A DNA stretch of 42,231 nucleotides from Mollicutes bacterium. GTDB taxonomy: Bacteria; Bacillota_I; Bacilli_A; Izemoplasmatales; Izemoplasmataceae. Positions 32,465 through 39,344 of this stretch are shown here, one piece after another; positions within the stretch are counted from its first letter, which is position 1, and each line of letters starts with the position of its first letter. The stretch is taken from NCBI GenBank assembly GCA_003558105.1, contig PWMS01000045.1, forward strand, positions 1-42,231, in the 5' to 3' direction. The notes beneath the pieces are model-generated. The model was not told where the DNA came from and did not search any database. It saw nothing but the letters and a program-made list of their open reading frames with translations. Made by a program: the position numbers and the translations under genes.

Positions 32465-33835
32465 GTGGTTGTTTTAAAAGGATTAAAACAGGTGTTTTTC
32501 GGGACCTATGCGCGTGGTTTTATCACGAGTTATCTTCTGTTTATGTTGGGCGGGGCTGCATTGTTAATGTTGCCATTCAGCATCCAATCGGGGATATCCC
32601 TCTCTTGGGTTGATGCGATTTTCACCTCCGCAAGCGCTTTGTCTACCACGGGGCTTTCCACCATTGTTGTCAAAGATACGTTTACACTCTTTGGACAGAC
32701 CGTCTTGATACTCATCATCCAATTCGGTGGGATTGGTTTAATTATGATGGTGGCTTTGTTTTGGTTGATTGTTCGTAGTAAAATCGGGTTTAGACAGCGC
32801 AATATGATTATGACCGATCAAAATCAACTCTCAAGACAAGGCATTGTACGTTTTATCAGAGATGTTTTAATTGTGATATTTTCTGTTGAGGCCCTGGCCT
32901 TTGTCATTATGACGATTTATTTGACAAGTAGTGGCTATTTTGTGTTCAAAGAAGCGCTATTTCAGTCTTTTTTTACCACGATATCGCTATTTACCAACGC
33001 TGGATTTGATATTGCGCCCAACGCCGATAGTTTCCAGATGTATTCAGGGGATTATTTTATGCAAACCCTGGCTATGGTTCTTATGTTTATGGGGGCAGTT
33101 GGTTTTTGGGTACTAGCAGAACTTAAAGAGTTTATCATTGCTAAAATAAAAAAAGAGCGATTCAGTTTTTCTTGGTTCGTCAAAACCCTTGTAGTGATGC
33201 ACCTAGTTATCTGGCTTTCAAGTGCGCTTTTGGTTATCTTGTTTGAAAGCAATAACTTTTTAGCCAATAAAGGGCCTTTCGAAATGCTTTATTATGCTCT
33301 GTTTATGAGTTTGACAACCAGAAATGCCGGTTTCTCAACCATGAATGTGACCGATTTTACAGGCTCAACACAGATCTTTTTTATTTTTCTAATGTTTGTA
33401 GGATCATCGCCAAACAGTGCTGGTGGTGGGATTAGAACCACAACATTTTTGGTGTTGTTGTTAACCCTGCGTTCCTTTGCTAAAGGACGCGATCGCGTGG
33501 TATTCAATCAACGATTGCTCAAAGAAGAGACCGTGATAAAATCCTTTCTTGCAACGTTTTTGGCTTTAGGTATCATCGCTATCAATGTGTTGTTCTTAAC
33601 GATTATTGAACCCCATGAAATCCTCCATCTGATGTTTGAAGTGACCAGCGCATTTGGGACCACTGGATTGTCTTTAGGTATAACCGGCGCTTTGAGTAAC
33701 TTTGGGCGCTTAATCTTGATTATTACTATGTTTATTGGTCGTGTCGGTGTCTTGGCCTTGTTATTGATGTTCAGATCAACCGGGACTACAGGTAGTGGCC
33801 TCACCTATCCAGAAGCCGATATGATTGTTGGTTAA
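32465..33835 (+). CDS. ktrB: potassium uptake transmembrane protein KtrB/TrkH family, 456 aa
   Basis: Na+-coupled K+ uptake protein with four repeated membrane-pore-membrane units. The four filter turns are visible: STTGLST near 59, TNAGFD near 178, TRNAGFST near 286 and FGTTGLS near 399, each with the key Gly. Size fits KtrB (about 440-455). KtrB works with the RCK protein KtrA, which is not next to it, so the partner must be elsewhere. GTG start at 32465 after GAGGTG. Confidence 0.9.
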   Translation: MVVLKGLKQVFFGTYARGFITSYLLFMLGGAALLMLPFSIQSGISLSWVDAIFTSASALSTTGLSTIVVKDTFTLFGQTVLILIIQFGGIGLIMMVALFWLIVRSKIGFRQRNMIMTDQNQLSRQGIVRFIRDVLIVIFSVEALAFVIMTIYLTSSGYFVFKEALFQSFFTTISLFTNAGFDIAPNADSFQMYSGDYFMQTLAMVLMFMGAVGFWVLAELKEFIIAKIKKERFSFSWFVKTLVVMHLVIWLSSALLVILFESNNFLANKGPFEMLYYALFMSLTTRNAGFSTMNVTDFTGSTQIFFIFLMFVGSSPNSAGGGIRTTTFLVLLLTLRSFAKGRDRVVFNQRLLKEETVIKSFLATFLALGIIAINVLFLTIIEPHEILHLMFEVTSAFGTTGLSLGITGALSNFGRLILIITMFIGRVGVLALLLMFRSTGTTGSGLTYPEADMIVG

Positions 33836-33866
33836 AGACTTAAGGAATTCCTTAAGTCTTTTTTTC
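33834..33866 (+). terminator. intrinsic terminator after ktrB
   Basis: AAGACTTAAGG and CCTTAAGTCTT form a near-perfect palindrome, followed by seven T. Confidence 0.92.
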
Positions 33867-33872
33867 TGGCTA

Positions 33873-33881
33873 TGCTATAAT
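33873..33881 (+). promoter_or_regulatory. extended -10 promoter for trmFO-xerC-rlmH
   Basis: TGCTATAAT, no clear -35; ribosome site GAGGTG at 33888-33893. Confidence 0.7.
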
Positions 33882-33898
33882 GATACCGAGGTGTTAAG

Positions 33899-35206
33899 AT
33901 GAAAAAAATAACCATTATTGGGGGCGGTCTTGCGGGTGTTGAGGCTGCGTACCAATGTTTAAAAAGAGATATAGCTGTAGACTTGTATGAAATGCGTCCC
34001 AAAAAGATGACCCCAGCACATCAAACCGATGGTTTGGCTGAGTTGGTGTGTTCTAATTCGTTTCGTTCTAAGCTTTCATATAACGCTCCAGGCTTGTTAA
34101 AAGAAGAGATGGAAATGCTGGATAGTTTGGTTGTTAAAGCGGCTAAGGCAAGCGAAATCCCAGCTGGTGGGGCCTTAGCGGTGGACCGCGATATGTTTTC
34201 TGAATATATTGAAAAGACATTACAGGGTTTTGAAAATTTCACCTTGATTCGCCAAGAAGTGACAAAATTGCCCCAAGGTCCTGTGATTGTGGCTAGTGGC
34301 CCATTAACCTCAGAAGCTTTATTTAAGGCTATCTTAACCTTTTTAGATGATGAGGCGATGCACTTCTTTGATGCTGTTGCCCCCATTATCAGCAAAGACA
34401 GCATCGATATGAACATCTGTTATTATAAGAATCGCTATGACGATGAGATTAATCAAGGCGATTATATCAATTGTCCGATGAATGAAGAAAACTATCATCA
34501 CTTCTATGAAACTTTAATCCATAGCGATACCGCCGAAATCAAAGCGTTTGAAGAAAACGTCTTTGAAGGCTGTATGCCGGTTGAAACGATGGCTAAACGT
34601 GGTAAAGATACGCTTAGGTATGGTCCGATGAAACCCGTGGGTCTAAGAAGAGATGAAAACCATAAACCTTATGCCGTGGTACAACTGCGCAAAGATGATG
34701 CGCGCGATCAACTCTACAATATCGTAGGGTTTCAAACCCATTTAACATTCCCAGCCCAAAAACAATTGCTTAAAACCATCCCTGGTTTAGAAAATGCTGA
34801 CATCATGCGGTATGGTGTGATGCATAAGAACATCTTTTTAAAATCGCCAAAACATCTATATAAAACCTATCAGGCAAAAAAACGACCAGATCTCTTTTTT
34901 GCCGGTCAGATTACCGGCGTTGAAGGCTATATCGAAAGTGCTGGTAGCGGCCTTGTGGCTGGTATTAACATCGCAAGATACCTCAATGATCAACCATTAC
35001 TAGCCTTTCCAACCACCACCATCTTAGGCGCTTCTTCAGATTACTTACAAAACGCCAATATTAACCAATTTCAACCGATGAATGCCAATTTTGGCTTGGT
35101 TGATCCTATTACAGGAAAACACCGTAAAAAAGAACGTAAGAAACTTTATGCCCAACGGGCATTAAAGACCCTAACATCTTTTTTGGAGGCCAACGATGAG
35201 CGATAA
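33899..35206 (+). CDS. trmFO: FADH2/methylene-THF-dependent tRNA(uracil-54-C5)-methyltransferase TrmFO, 435 aa
   Basis: Makes ribothymidine at position 54 of tRNAs using folate carbon rather than SAM. The N-terminal FAD fold ITIIGGGLAGVEAAYQ (3-18) is followed by YEMRP and ELVCSNSFRS near 48-57, which contains a catalytic Cys; EGCMPVETMAKRGKDTLRYGPMKPVGL (about 223-249) is the most conserved block. Full length. It is followed by xerC with an 11-base overlap, a gene order common in Bacillota. Confidence 0.96.
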   Translation: MKKITIIGGGLAGVEAAYQCLKRDIAVDLYEMRPKKMTPAHQTDGLAELVCSNSFRSKLSYNAPGLLKEEMEMLDSLVVKAAKASEIPAGGALAVDRDMFSEYIEKTLQGFENFTLIRQEVTKLPQGPVIVASGPLTSEALFKAILTFLDDEAMHFFDAVAPIISKDSIDMNICYYKNRYDDEINQGDYINCPMNEENYHHFYETLIHSDTAEIKAFEENVFEGCMPVETMAKRGKDTLRYGPMKPVGLRRDENHKPYAVVQLRKDDARDQLYNIVGFQTHLTFPAQKQLLKTIPGLENADIMRYGVMHKNIFLKSPKHLYKTYQAKKRPDLFFAGQITGVEGYIESAGSGLVAGINIARYLNDQPLLAFPTTTILGASSDYLQNANINQFQPMNANFGLVDPITGKHRKKERKKLYAQRALKTLTSFLEANDER

Positions 35207-36104
35207 AGAGTTAATAACATTGTTTGAAGATCATTTAAAGGCCATCAAACGCTATAGTCTTGAGACCGCTAAAGCCTATATTCACGATTTAATGGATTTT
35301 CATCAATTCTTAGACCGCGAAGATTTGGGCGATTTTTTACAGGTTTCTAGCCGTATCTCGAAATTTTATGTGGCTGAATGCAGTTCGCGTTTCTCATCAA
35401 AAAGCGTCGCTAGGAAAATCTCGACCTTGCGGTCGTTTTACCACTTTCTAATTGAAGAGGAGTTAGTAGAAACCCATCCGTTTTTAGAGGTACGCTTACC
35501 TAAACACCAAAAACATCTACCGAAGTTCATCTATCCTGAAGATATTGAAAAACTCTTTGAAAGTATCGATATTCATGAAGATAAGGGTCAGCGCGATTTC
35601 ACGATTTTAGAACTGTTATATGCTACAGGTATGCGCGTAGGGGAATTGGTACAAATCAAGTTAAAGGATATTGACTTTGATAAGCGTTTGATCAAAGTTC
35701 ATGGTAAAGGGTCTAAAGAACGCTTTATCCCGATCGGAGAAAGACTGCGTGAAGTTTTAAAGGATTACTTGCTTTCAGCAAGACCCAATATCCTGAAGAA
35801 AAATGACCACAGCATGCTTTTAATCAATATGCAAGGCAAACCCCTAACCACACGCGGAGTCCGTTATATTTTAAACGATATCATTCATCGCGCGGGCACC
35901 CTTTATGATTTAACCCCCCATACGCTAAGGCATACCTTTGCATCCCATCTTCTCTCCTCGGGGGCTGATTTAAGAAGCGTACAAGAGATGCTTGGCCACA
36001 GTCATATCTCCAGTACTCAAATCTATACCGAAATATCCAAAGAAGACTTAAAAAAACGTTATCTAGATGCCCATCCACGAGCGGTGAAAAAAAATGAAAA
36101 TTGA
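35196..36104 (+). CDS. xerC: tyrosine recombinase XerC/CodV family, 302 aa
   Basis: N-terminal SAM-like DNA-binding domain (about 1-90) and catalytic domain with all active residues: Arg in ATGMRVGEL near 147, Lys in HGKGSKERF near 171, HTLRHTFASHL near 246-256, LGHSHISSTQIYTEIS with the nucleophile Tyr near 282. The trmFO-xerC neighbourhood identifies it as the housekeeping chromosome-dimer recombinase rather than a phage integrase. It overlaps rlmH by 11 bases. Confidence 0.9.
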   Translation: MSDKELITLFEDHLKAIKRYSLETAKAYIHDLMDFHQFLDREDLGDFLQVSSRISKFYVAECSSRFSSKSVARKISTLRSFYHFLIEEELVETHPFLEVRLPKHQKHLPKFIYPEDIEKLFESIDIHEDKGQRDFTILELLYATGMRVGELVQIKLKDIDFDKRLIKVHGKGSKERFIPIGERLREVLKDYLLSARPNILKKNDHSMLLINMQGKPLTTRGVRYILNDIIHRAGTLYDLTPHTLRHTFASHLLSSGADLRSVQEMLGHSHISSTQIYTEISKEDLKKRYLDAHPRAVKKNEN

Positions 36105-36570
36105 TATTGTTACAGTAGGCAAAGTTAAAGAAGACTTTGTTTTAAGGGGGATTAAACACTATCAAAAACCTTTGAGCAAGTTTGCAACCCTCCATTTTAA
36201 TGCCATTAAACCAGAATCTATATCAGACCAAGCCTCCAGCAAAGATAAAGACAAAGCCAAAGAAAAAGAAGGAAAAGCTCTTTTGAATAGAGCTAAACCT
36301 TCTTATAAAATAGCACTTTCTTATGAAGGACAAACCTTATCTAGTGAGAAATTTGCAAAACTACTCCAAGAGATTCAAACCTATCATGGTTCAAAAGTGA
36401 CCTTTTTTATTGGCGGGTCACATGGCTTAAGTCCTGAGGTTAAAACCAAATCAGACAAGATCATATCTTTATCAAAGCTCACCTTTCCCCATCAATTAAC
36501 AGTATTACTCTTAAGCGAACAAATATTTAGAGCGTTTAAAATTATCAACAACGAGCCGTATCATAAATAA
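36094..36570 (+). CDS. rlmH: 23S rRNA (pseudouridine-1915-N3)-methyltransferase RlmH, 158 aa
   Basis: Small SPOUT methyltransferase. The knot region has VTFFIGGSHGLSPEV (about 106-120), SLSKLTFPHQLTVLLLSEQIFRAF (about 131-154) and the terminal NNEPYHK, as in all RlmH. It is complete. Its last codons, GAGCCGTATCATAAATAA, are repeated twice downstream: in staphylococci the same codons of rlmH (orfX) form the integration site of SCC elements. See the att repeats. Confidence 0.96.
   Translation: MKIDIVTVGKVKEDFVLRGIKHYQKPLSKFATLHFNAIKPESISDQASSKDKDKAKEKEGKALLNRAKPSYKIALSYEGQTLSSEKFAKLLQEIQTYHGSKVTFFIGGSHGLSPEVKTKSDKIISLSKLTFPHQLTVLLLSEQIFRAFKIINNEPYHK
36548..36569 (+). repeat. att-like direct repeat copy 1 (3' end of rlmH)
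   Basis: 22 bases, ACAAC then GAGCCGTATCATAAATA, inside the last codons of rlmH. 34 bases after its first base lies the inverted repeat GTTAT-N7-ATAAC (36582-36598), which recurs at exactly the same offset after copy 3. The flank to 36604 also resembles that of copy 3. Confidence 0.9.
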
Positions 36571-36733
36571 GGGCAACTATGGTTATAAATGCCATAACAA
36601 AGGCTTTTTGAAGTGATAAAACAAATATTCATGTATAATAATTAATTTAAAAGTTTATTATTACAAATGTAAGTAATACTTTGTATGTGATTTAAATATG
36701 GAAGATTTTAAAAAGAAGAGAGATGGAATTAAA

Positions 36734-37221
36734 ATGATTGAAATAAGAAAGGCTAATGCTGAGGATGCAGCTGCAAAAAGATATATACATTATCACTCAT
36801 GGAACGAAACATATACTGGGTTAATAGATCAAAATTACTTGGATACTAGAACATTAGATAAGTGTGTAGCACTAGCAAGAAAATATCCGCAGAACACTTA
36901 TGTTGCAGAAGTTGACGGTAAGATAGTTGGTTTTTCCTGTTATGTAGAGTCTAGAGATGAAAATCTTGAAGATACAGGAGAAATAATGGCAGTATACATA
37001 CTAAAAGATTATTTTGGTTTGGGTATTGGTAAGAAACTTATGGAAGCGTGTTATAACGAATTAAAATGCTACTCTAAAATTGCTTTATGTGTGCTTAATA
37101 CAAATGATAATGCCATAAGCTTTTATGAACACCTAGGTTTTAAAAAAGATGGTAAAGAAAAAAAATTAAACTGAATGAATCAACAAGCATATGTGAAGTG
37201 AGAATGCTATTAGAAAAGTAA
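36734..37221 (+). pseudogene. GNAT family N-acetyltransferase, frameshifted near the C-terminus
   Basis: GNAT fold with TYVAEVDGKIVGFSCYV near 55-71, the acetyl-CoA loop YFGLGIGKKLMEAC near 96-109, and NDNAISFYEHLGFKKDGKEK. In this frame the protein stops at 37174. Adding one A to the run of eight A at 37058-37065... region (37158-37165) restores a frame that continues for 16 codons to 37221 and ends in EVRMLLEK, the usual terminal strand of this family. So one base has probably been lost from an A9 run, or the sequence has an indel error. Start ATG 36734 after AGAGATGG; an in-frame ATG at 36698 lacks a ribosome site. Substrate unknown. Confidence 0.7.
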
Positions 37222-37329
37222 GTTAGCGTATTATATACATAAGAATGATAAGAAATTCTTATTATTTGAGACATTACACTGTTATAAAGAACACTATTAT
37301 AAGTAGGAGAAAAGAAGAATTTTATAAAG

Positions 37330-37363
37330 AAATAAGTACTGTTTTTTCAACGGTACTTATTTT
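37330..37363 (+). terminator. hairpin, candidate terminator between GNAT and Fic genes
   Basis: AAATAAGTAC (37330-37339) pairs with GTACTTATTT (37353-37362) over a loop containing six T. The trailing T run is short. Confidence 0.6.
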
Positions 37364-37374
37364 CATATATATGA

Positions 37375-37385
37375 GTAATGATTAC
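37375..37385 (+). promoter_or_regulatory. palindromic operator, upstream copy
   Basis: GTAAT-G-ATTAC, an 11-base palindrome followed by CCATATA. The same core recurs in the Fic promoter at 37445-37455. A third, half-conserved copy (ATTACCCATATA) is at 37421-37432. Confidence 0.65.
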
Positions 37386-37435
37386 CCATATATCATTAAT
37401 GTGAGTAAAAAGCTCAATAAATTACCCATATAGCC

Positions 37436-37464
37436 TTGACTTCAGTAATAATTACCGATATAAT
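37436..37464 (+). promoter_or_regulatory. Fic promoter with palindromic operator in the spacer
   Basis: TTGACT, 17 bases, TATAAT. The spacer contains GTAAT-A-ATTAC (37445-37455), so a protein bound there would exclude RNA polymerase. Confidence 0.8.
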
Positions 37465-37489
37465 CTAATTATAAGAATGGAGTGATATT

Positions 37490-38554
37490 ATGATTAATCT
37501 TGATAAATTACCACCAAAATTTGATTTCAATACAAAAGAAATATTATTGAAGACAATTGAAGCAAATAAAGCTTTAGCAGAATTGAAAGGCTATGCTGAT
37601 GTAATTCCAAATAAAAACATATTATTAAATGCAATAACTATTAATGAGGCTAAAGATAGTTCGGAAATTGAAAATATAATTACAACACATGATGAACTTT
37701 ATAAAGCGTTATCAACAAATAAATCAACCAAAGAAGCAAAAGAAGTTGTAAACTATAGAACTGCACTTTGGAGAGGTTATGAATTGGTTAAAAAAAATAA
37801 CTTCATATCAACAAATATGATAATAGAAGTTCAAAAGATCATTGAACAGAATGATGCGGGTATAAGAAAAACTACCGGGACAGTATTGAAAAATGAAAGA
37901 ACGCAAGAAGTGGTATATACTCCTCCAGAAAAACATTCGGATATTATTGATTTAATGTCAAATTTGGAGACATATATTAATTCAAATAGTATAGATTATG
38001 ATCAACTGATTCAATTGGCTATCATACATTATCAATTTGAATCAATTCATCCATTCTATGATGGTAACGGCAGAACGGGTAGGATACTAAATATATTGTA
38101 TTTAACATTAAAGAAATTATTGGATACACCTATACTATATTTAAGTTCATATATCAATAATAATAAAGCAGAATATTATGATGGTTTGCAACAAGTGAGA
38201 GATTCTAATAAATGGGAATCATGGGTTTTATACATTTTGGAAGGTATCAAAGTAACATCTCATAATACCTTAAAAATTATGAAGGAGATTAATATTCTAA
38301 TTGAATCAATGATAGAAGAAGTGAAAACCAAACTACCTAAAATTTATTCAAAAGAATTAATTGATGTAATCTTCTATGAGTTTTATACTAAAATATCTTT
38401 TGTTGAAGAGGGCGTTGGAGTAACAAGAAAAACAGCTTCTTCTTATTTGGTTGAACTAGAAAATGCTGGATTTTTAACTTCAGAGAAGATAGGCAGGGAA
38501 AAGGTTTATTTAAATGAGAGATTATTTGATTTGATTAGAGAGGCGAAATTTTAG
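37490..38554 (+). CDS. Fic family protein (class II, AMPylator-type) with C-terminal winged helix, 354 aa
   Basis: The N-terminal Fic_N region has the inhibitory helix motif at residues 57-62 (SSEIEN, the [S/T]xxxE[G/N] pattern), which marks class II Fic proteins. The catalytic loop HPFYDGNGRTGR at 187-198 is a perfect HPFxxGNGRxxR, with the FESIHPF approach typical of enzymes that transfer AMP or another nucleotide to a hydroxyl side chain. Residues about 285-350 form a winged helix (TRKTASSYLVELENAGFLTSEKIG). This part may bind the palindromes in its own promoter, giving autoregulation. Ribosome site TGGAGTGA. AT-rich codon use differs from the rlmH side. It is the main cargo of cassette 1; the target is unknown. 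Confidence 0.9.
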   Translation: MINLDKLPPKFDFNTKEILLKTIEANKALAELKGYADVIPNKNILLNAITINEAKDSSEIENIITTHDELYKALSTNKSTKEAKEVVNYRTALWRGYELVKKNNFISTNMIIEVQKIIEQNDAGIRKTTGTVLKNERTQEVVYTPPEKHSDIIDLMSNLETYINSNSIDYDQLIQLAIIHYQFESIHPFYDGNGRTGRILNILYLTLKKLLDTPILYLSSYINNNKAEYYDGLQQVRDSNKWESWVLYILEGIKVTSHNTLKIMKEINILIESMIEEVKTKLPKIYSKELIDVIFYEFYTKISFVEEGVGVTRKTASSYLVELENAGFLTSEKIGREKVYLNERLFDLIREAKF

Positions 38555-38707
38555 ATAAAAGAAGTATAACTAGCTAAAAACCAAGTTGTAAAAATGATTA
38601 GTGATTCTTTTAAAGACATAGATATCTACGATATACCGGTCTTGTTTATTGCTATATATGAGTAGAGAAAGATAAGAAGTGAAAAACTTATATCAACTAT
38701 AAATGTT

Positions 38708-38729
38708 ACAACGAGCCTTATCATAAATA
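38708..38729 (+). repeat. att-like direct repeat copy 2
   Basis: Same 22 bases as copy 1 except one G to T (GAGCCTTATCATAAATA). It shares the left flank TAAATGTTACAA with copy 3 but not with copy 1, as expected of element-derived flanks. Confidence 0.88.
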
Positions 38730-38944
38730 GGTACAATAATCTAAATTGATAACCTAACAATAACCTTTTGAGTTGTCCCGGGCTTGATGCTAGGAGTATG
38801 TTAAAAGATGGAATAATTATGTGAAGAAAAATAATTATGTTGTTGATGTTTTATTTGAAGAAATTTCATCGACGATACGAGATTTATTGGAGAATTTATA
38901 ACATTTTTCAATTCTAAATGTTACAAGGAGCCGTATCATAAATA
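38730..38944 (+). mobile_element. SCC-like cassette 2 remnant between att copies 2 and 3 (about 215 bp)
   Basis: Bounded by copies 2 and 3 of the rlmH-end repeat. It has no full gene; a frame from 38794 to 38901 encodes about 35 residues ending in EEISSTIRDLLENL and may be the relic of a longer protein. Looks like a deleted second cassette. Confidence 0.55.
38923..38944 (+). repeat. att-like direct repeat copy 3
   Basis: Differs from copy 1 by a single C to G (ACAAG then GAGCCGTATCATAAATA). The inverted repeat GTTAT-N7-ATAAC at 38957-38973 and CATAACAAAGG after it match the flank of copy 1 at the same distance, so this is the likely outer (chromosomal) junction. Confidence 0.9.
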
Positions 38945-39066
38945 GGTGAAATATTCGTTATAAATAGCATAACAAAGGTAATATAGCGCACTCGATTTGA
39001 GTAGTGACTTTAATGCTTATTATCAAAAAAATAGAAATACAAACTAAAATGGGCGTCATTTCAATT

Positions 39067-39094
39067 AGGGGTTCGAAACCCCTACGGGTCACCA
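39067..39094 (+). pseudogene. 3' fragment of a tRNA gene (T arm, acceptor strand, CCA)
   Basis: AGGGG-TTCGAAA-CCCCT is a perfect T arm, followed by acceptor strand ACGGGTC, discriminator A and encoded CCA. The required 5' acceptor strand GACCCGT and the D and anticodon arms are absent upstream. GACCCGT is the 5' end of tRNA-Lys in many Bacillota, so a Lys tRNA is possible. A terminator follows as for a normal tRNA gene. Such 3' ends are what tRNA-targeted integrative elements carry or leave behind. Confidence 0.7.
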
Positions 39095-39109
39095 AGTTTA
39101 TCTGTGTTA

Positions 39110-39138
39110 GATCTGCGAAAGCCGCAGGTCATTTTTTT
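39110..39138 (+). terminator. intrinsic terminator after the tRNA fragment
   Basis: GATCTGCG pairs with CGCAGGTC (one G-T pair) around AAAGC, then seven T. Confidence 0.88.
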
Positions 39139-39190
39139 ATTTGGTGGAGCCCTTTATAATAATTTTTATGATAACTTATTCCACAAAAAT

Positions 39191-39229
39191 GCGGACAAAA
39201 ACGGCGTTCATTTCACCGAATCTGTCCAC
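39191..39229 (+). repeat. interrupted palindrome, candidate recombinase or regulator site
   Basis: GCGGACA, 4 bases, CGGCG, 7 bases, CACCG, 4 bases, TGTCCAC. Outer and inner arms are each mirrored with equal spacing (one mismatch per arm pair). Two-step symmetry suggests two dimers or a crossover region. Confidence 0.6.
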
Positions 39230-39260
39230 TAAATTTCGATTTTGATACATAAGACACTTT

Positions 39261-39289
39261 CGCAAATCCACTCAGGGTTTGCGTTTTTT
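39261..39289 (+). terminator. intrinsic terminator (plus strand)
   Basis: CGCAAATCC pairs with GGGTTTGCG around ACTCA, then six T. No plus-strand gene ends here, so it may be left from a lost gene. Confidence 0.8.
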
Positions 39290-39344
39290 ATGGTTTGGTA
39301 AGCTAAAACTGGAAATCTTAAAAGTGATAACGTTATTAGTTTGA

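Larger units (their letters stand above)
36570..38729 (+). mobile_element. SCC-like cassette 1 between rlmH att copies 1 and 2 (about 2.2 kb)
   Basis: Bounded by near-identical 22-base direct repeats, the first being the end of rlmH. It contains a frameshifted GNAT acetyltransferase and a Fic gene, both in markedly AT-rich DNA compared with the genes upstream. No serine recombinase (ccrA/B/C) is present, so it would be non-mobile alone or moved in trans. Interpretation follows the known staphylococcal cassette chromosome pattern. Confidence 0.7.
38945..39344 (+). other. non-coding junction region between cassettes and antiporter gene
   Basis: 400 bases without a credible gene. It holds the att copy 3 flank, a tRNA 3' fragment, two terminator hairpins and an interrupted palindrome, each listed separately. 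The motif GGCGTCATTTCA at 39052-39063 recurs with one inserted T (GGCGTTCATTTCA) at 39203-39215 inside the palindrome. Confidence 0.7.

Noticed and set aside
35196-36104. XerC-type recombinase as the integrase of the neighbouring cassettes
   Set aside because: It sits in the housekeeping trmFO-xerC-rlmH order with overlapping genes, and rlmH-site integration is the work of Ccr serine recombinases in known systems.
37245-37433. 62-codon open frame between the GNAT and Fic genes
   Set aside because: It runs through a strong hairpin and the operator repeats, has no ribosome site, and its composition looks non-coding.
38594-38665. 23-codon ORF after the Fic gene
   Set aside because: No ribosome site and no recognisable homology; probably a relic or chance frame.
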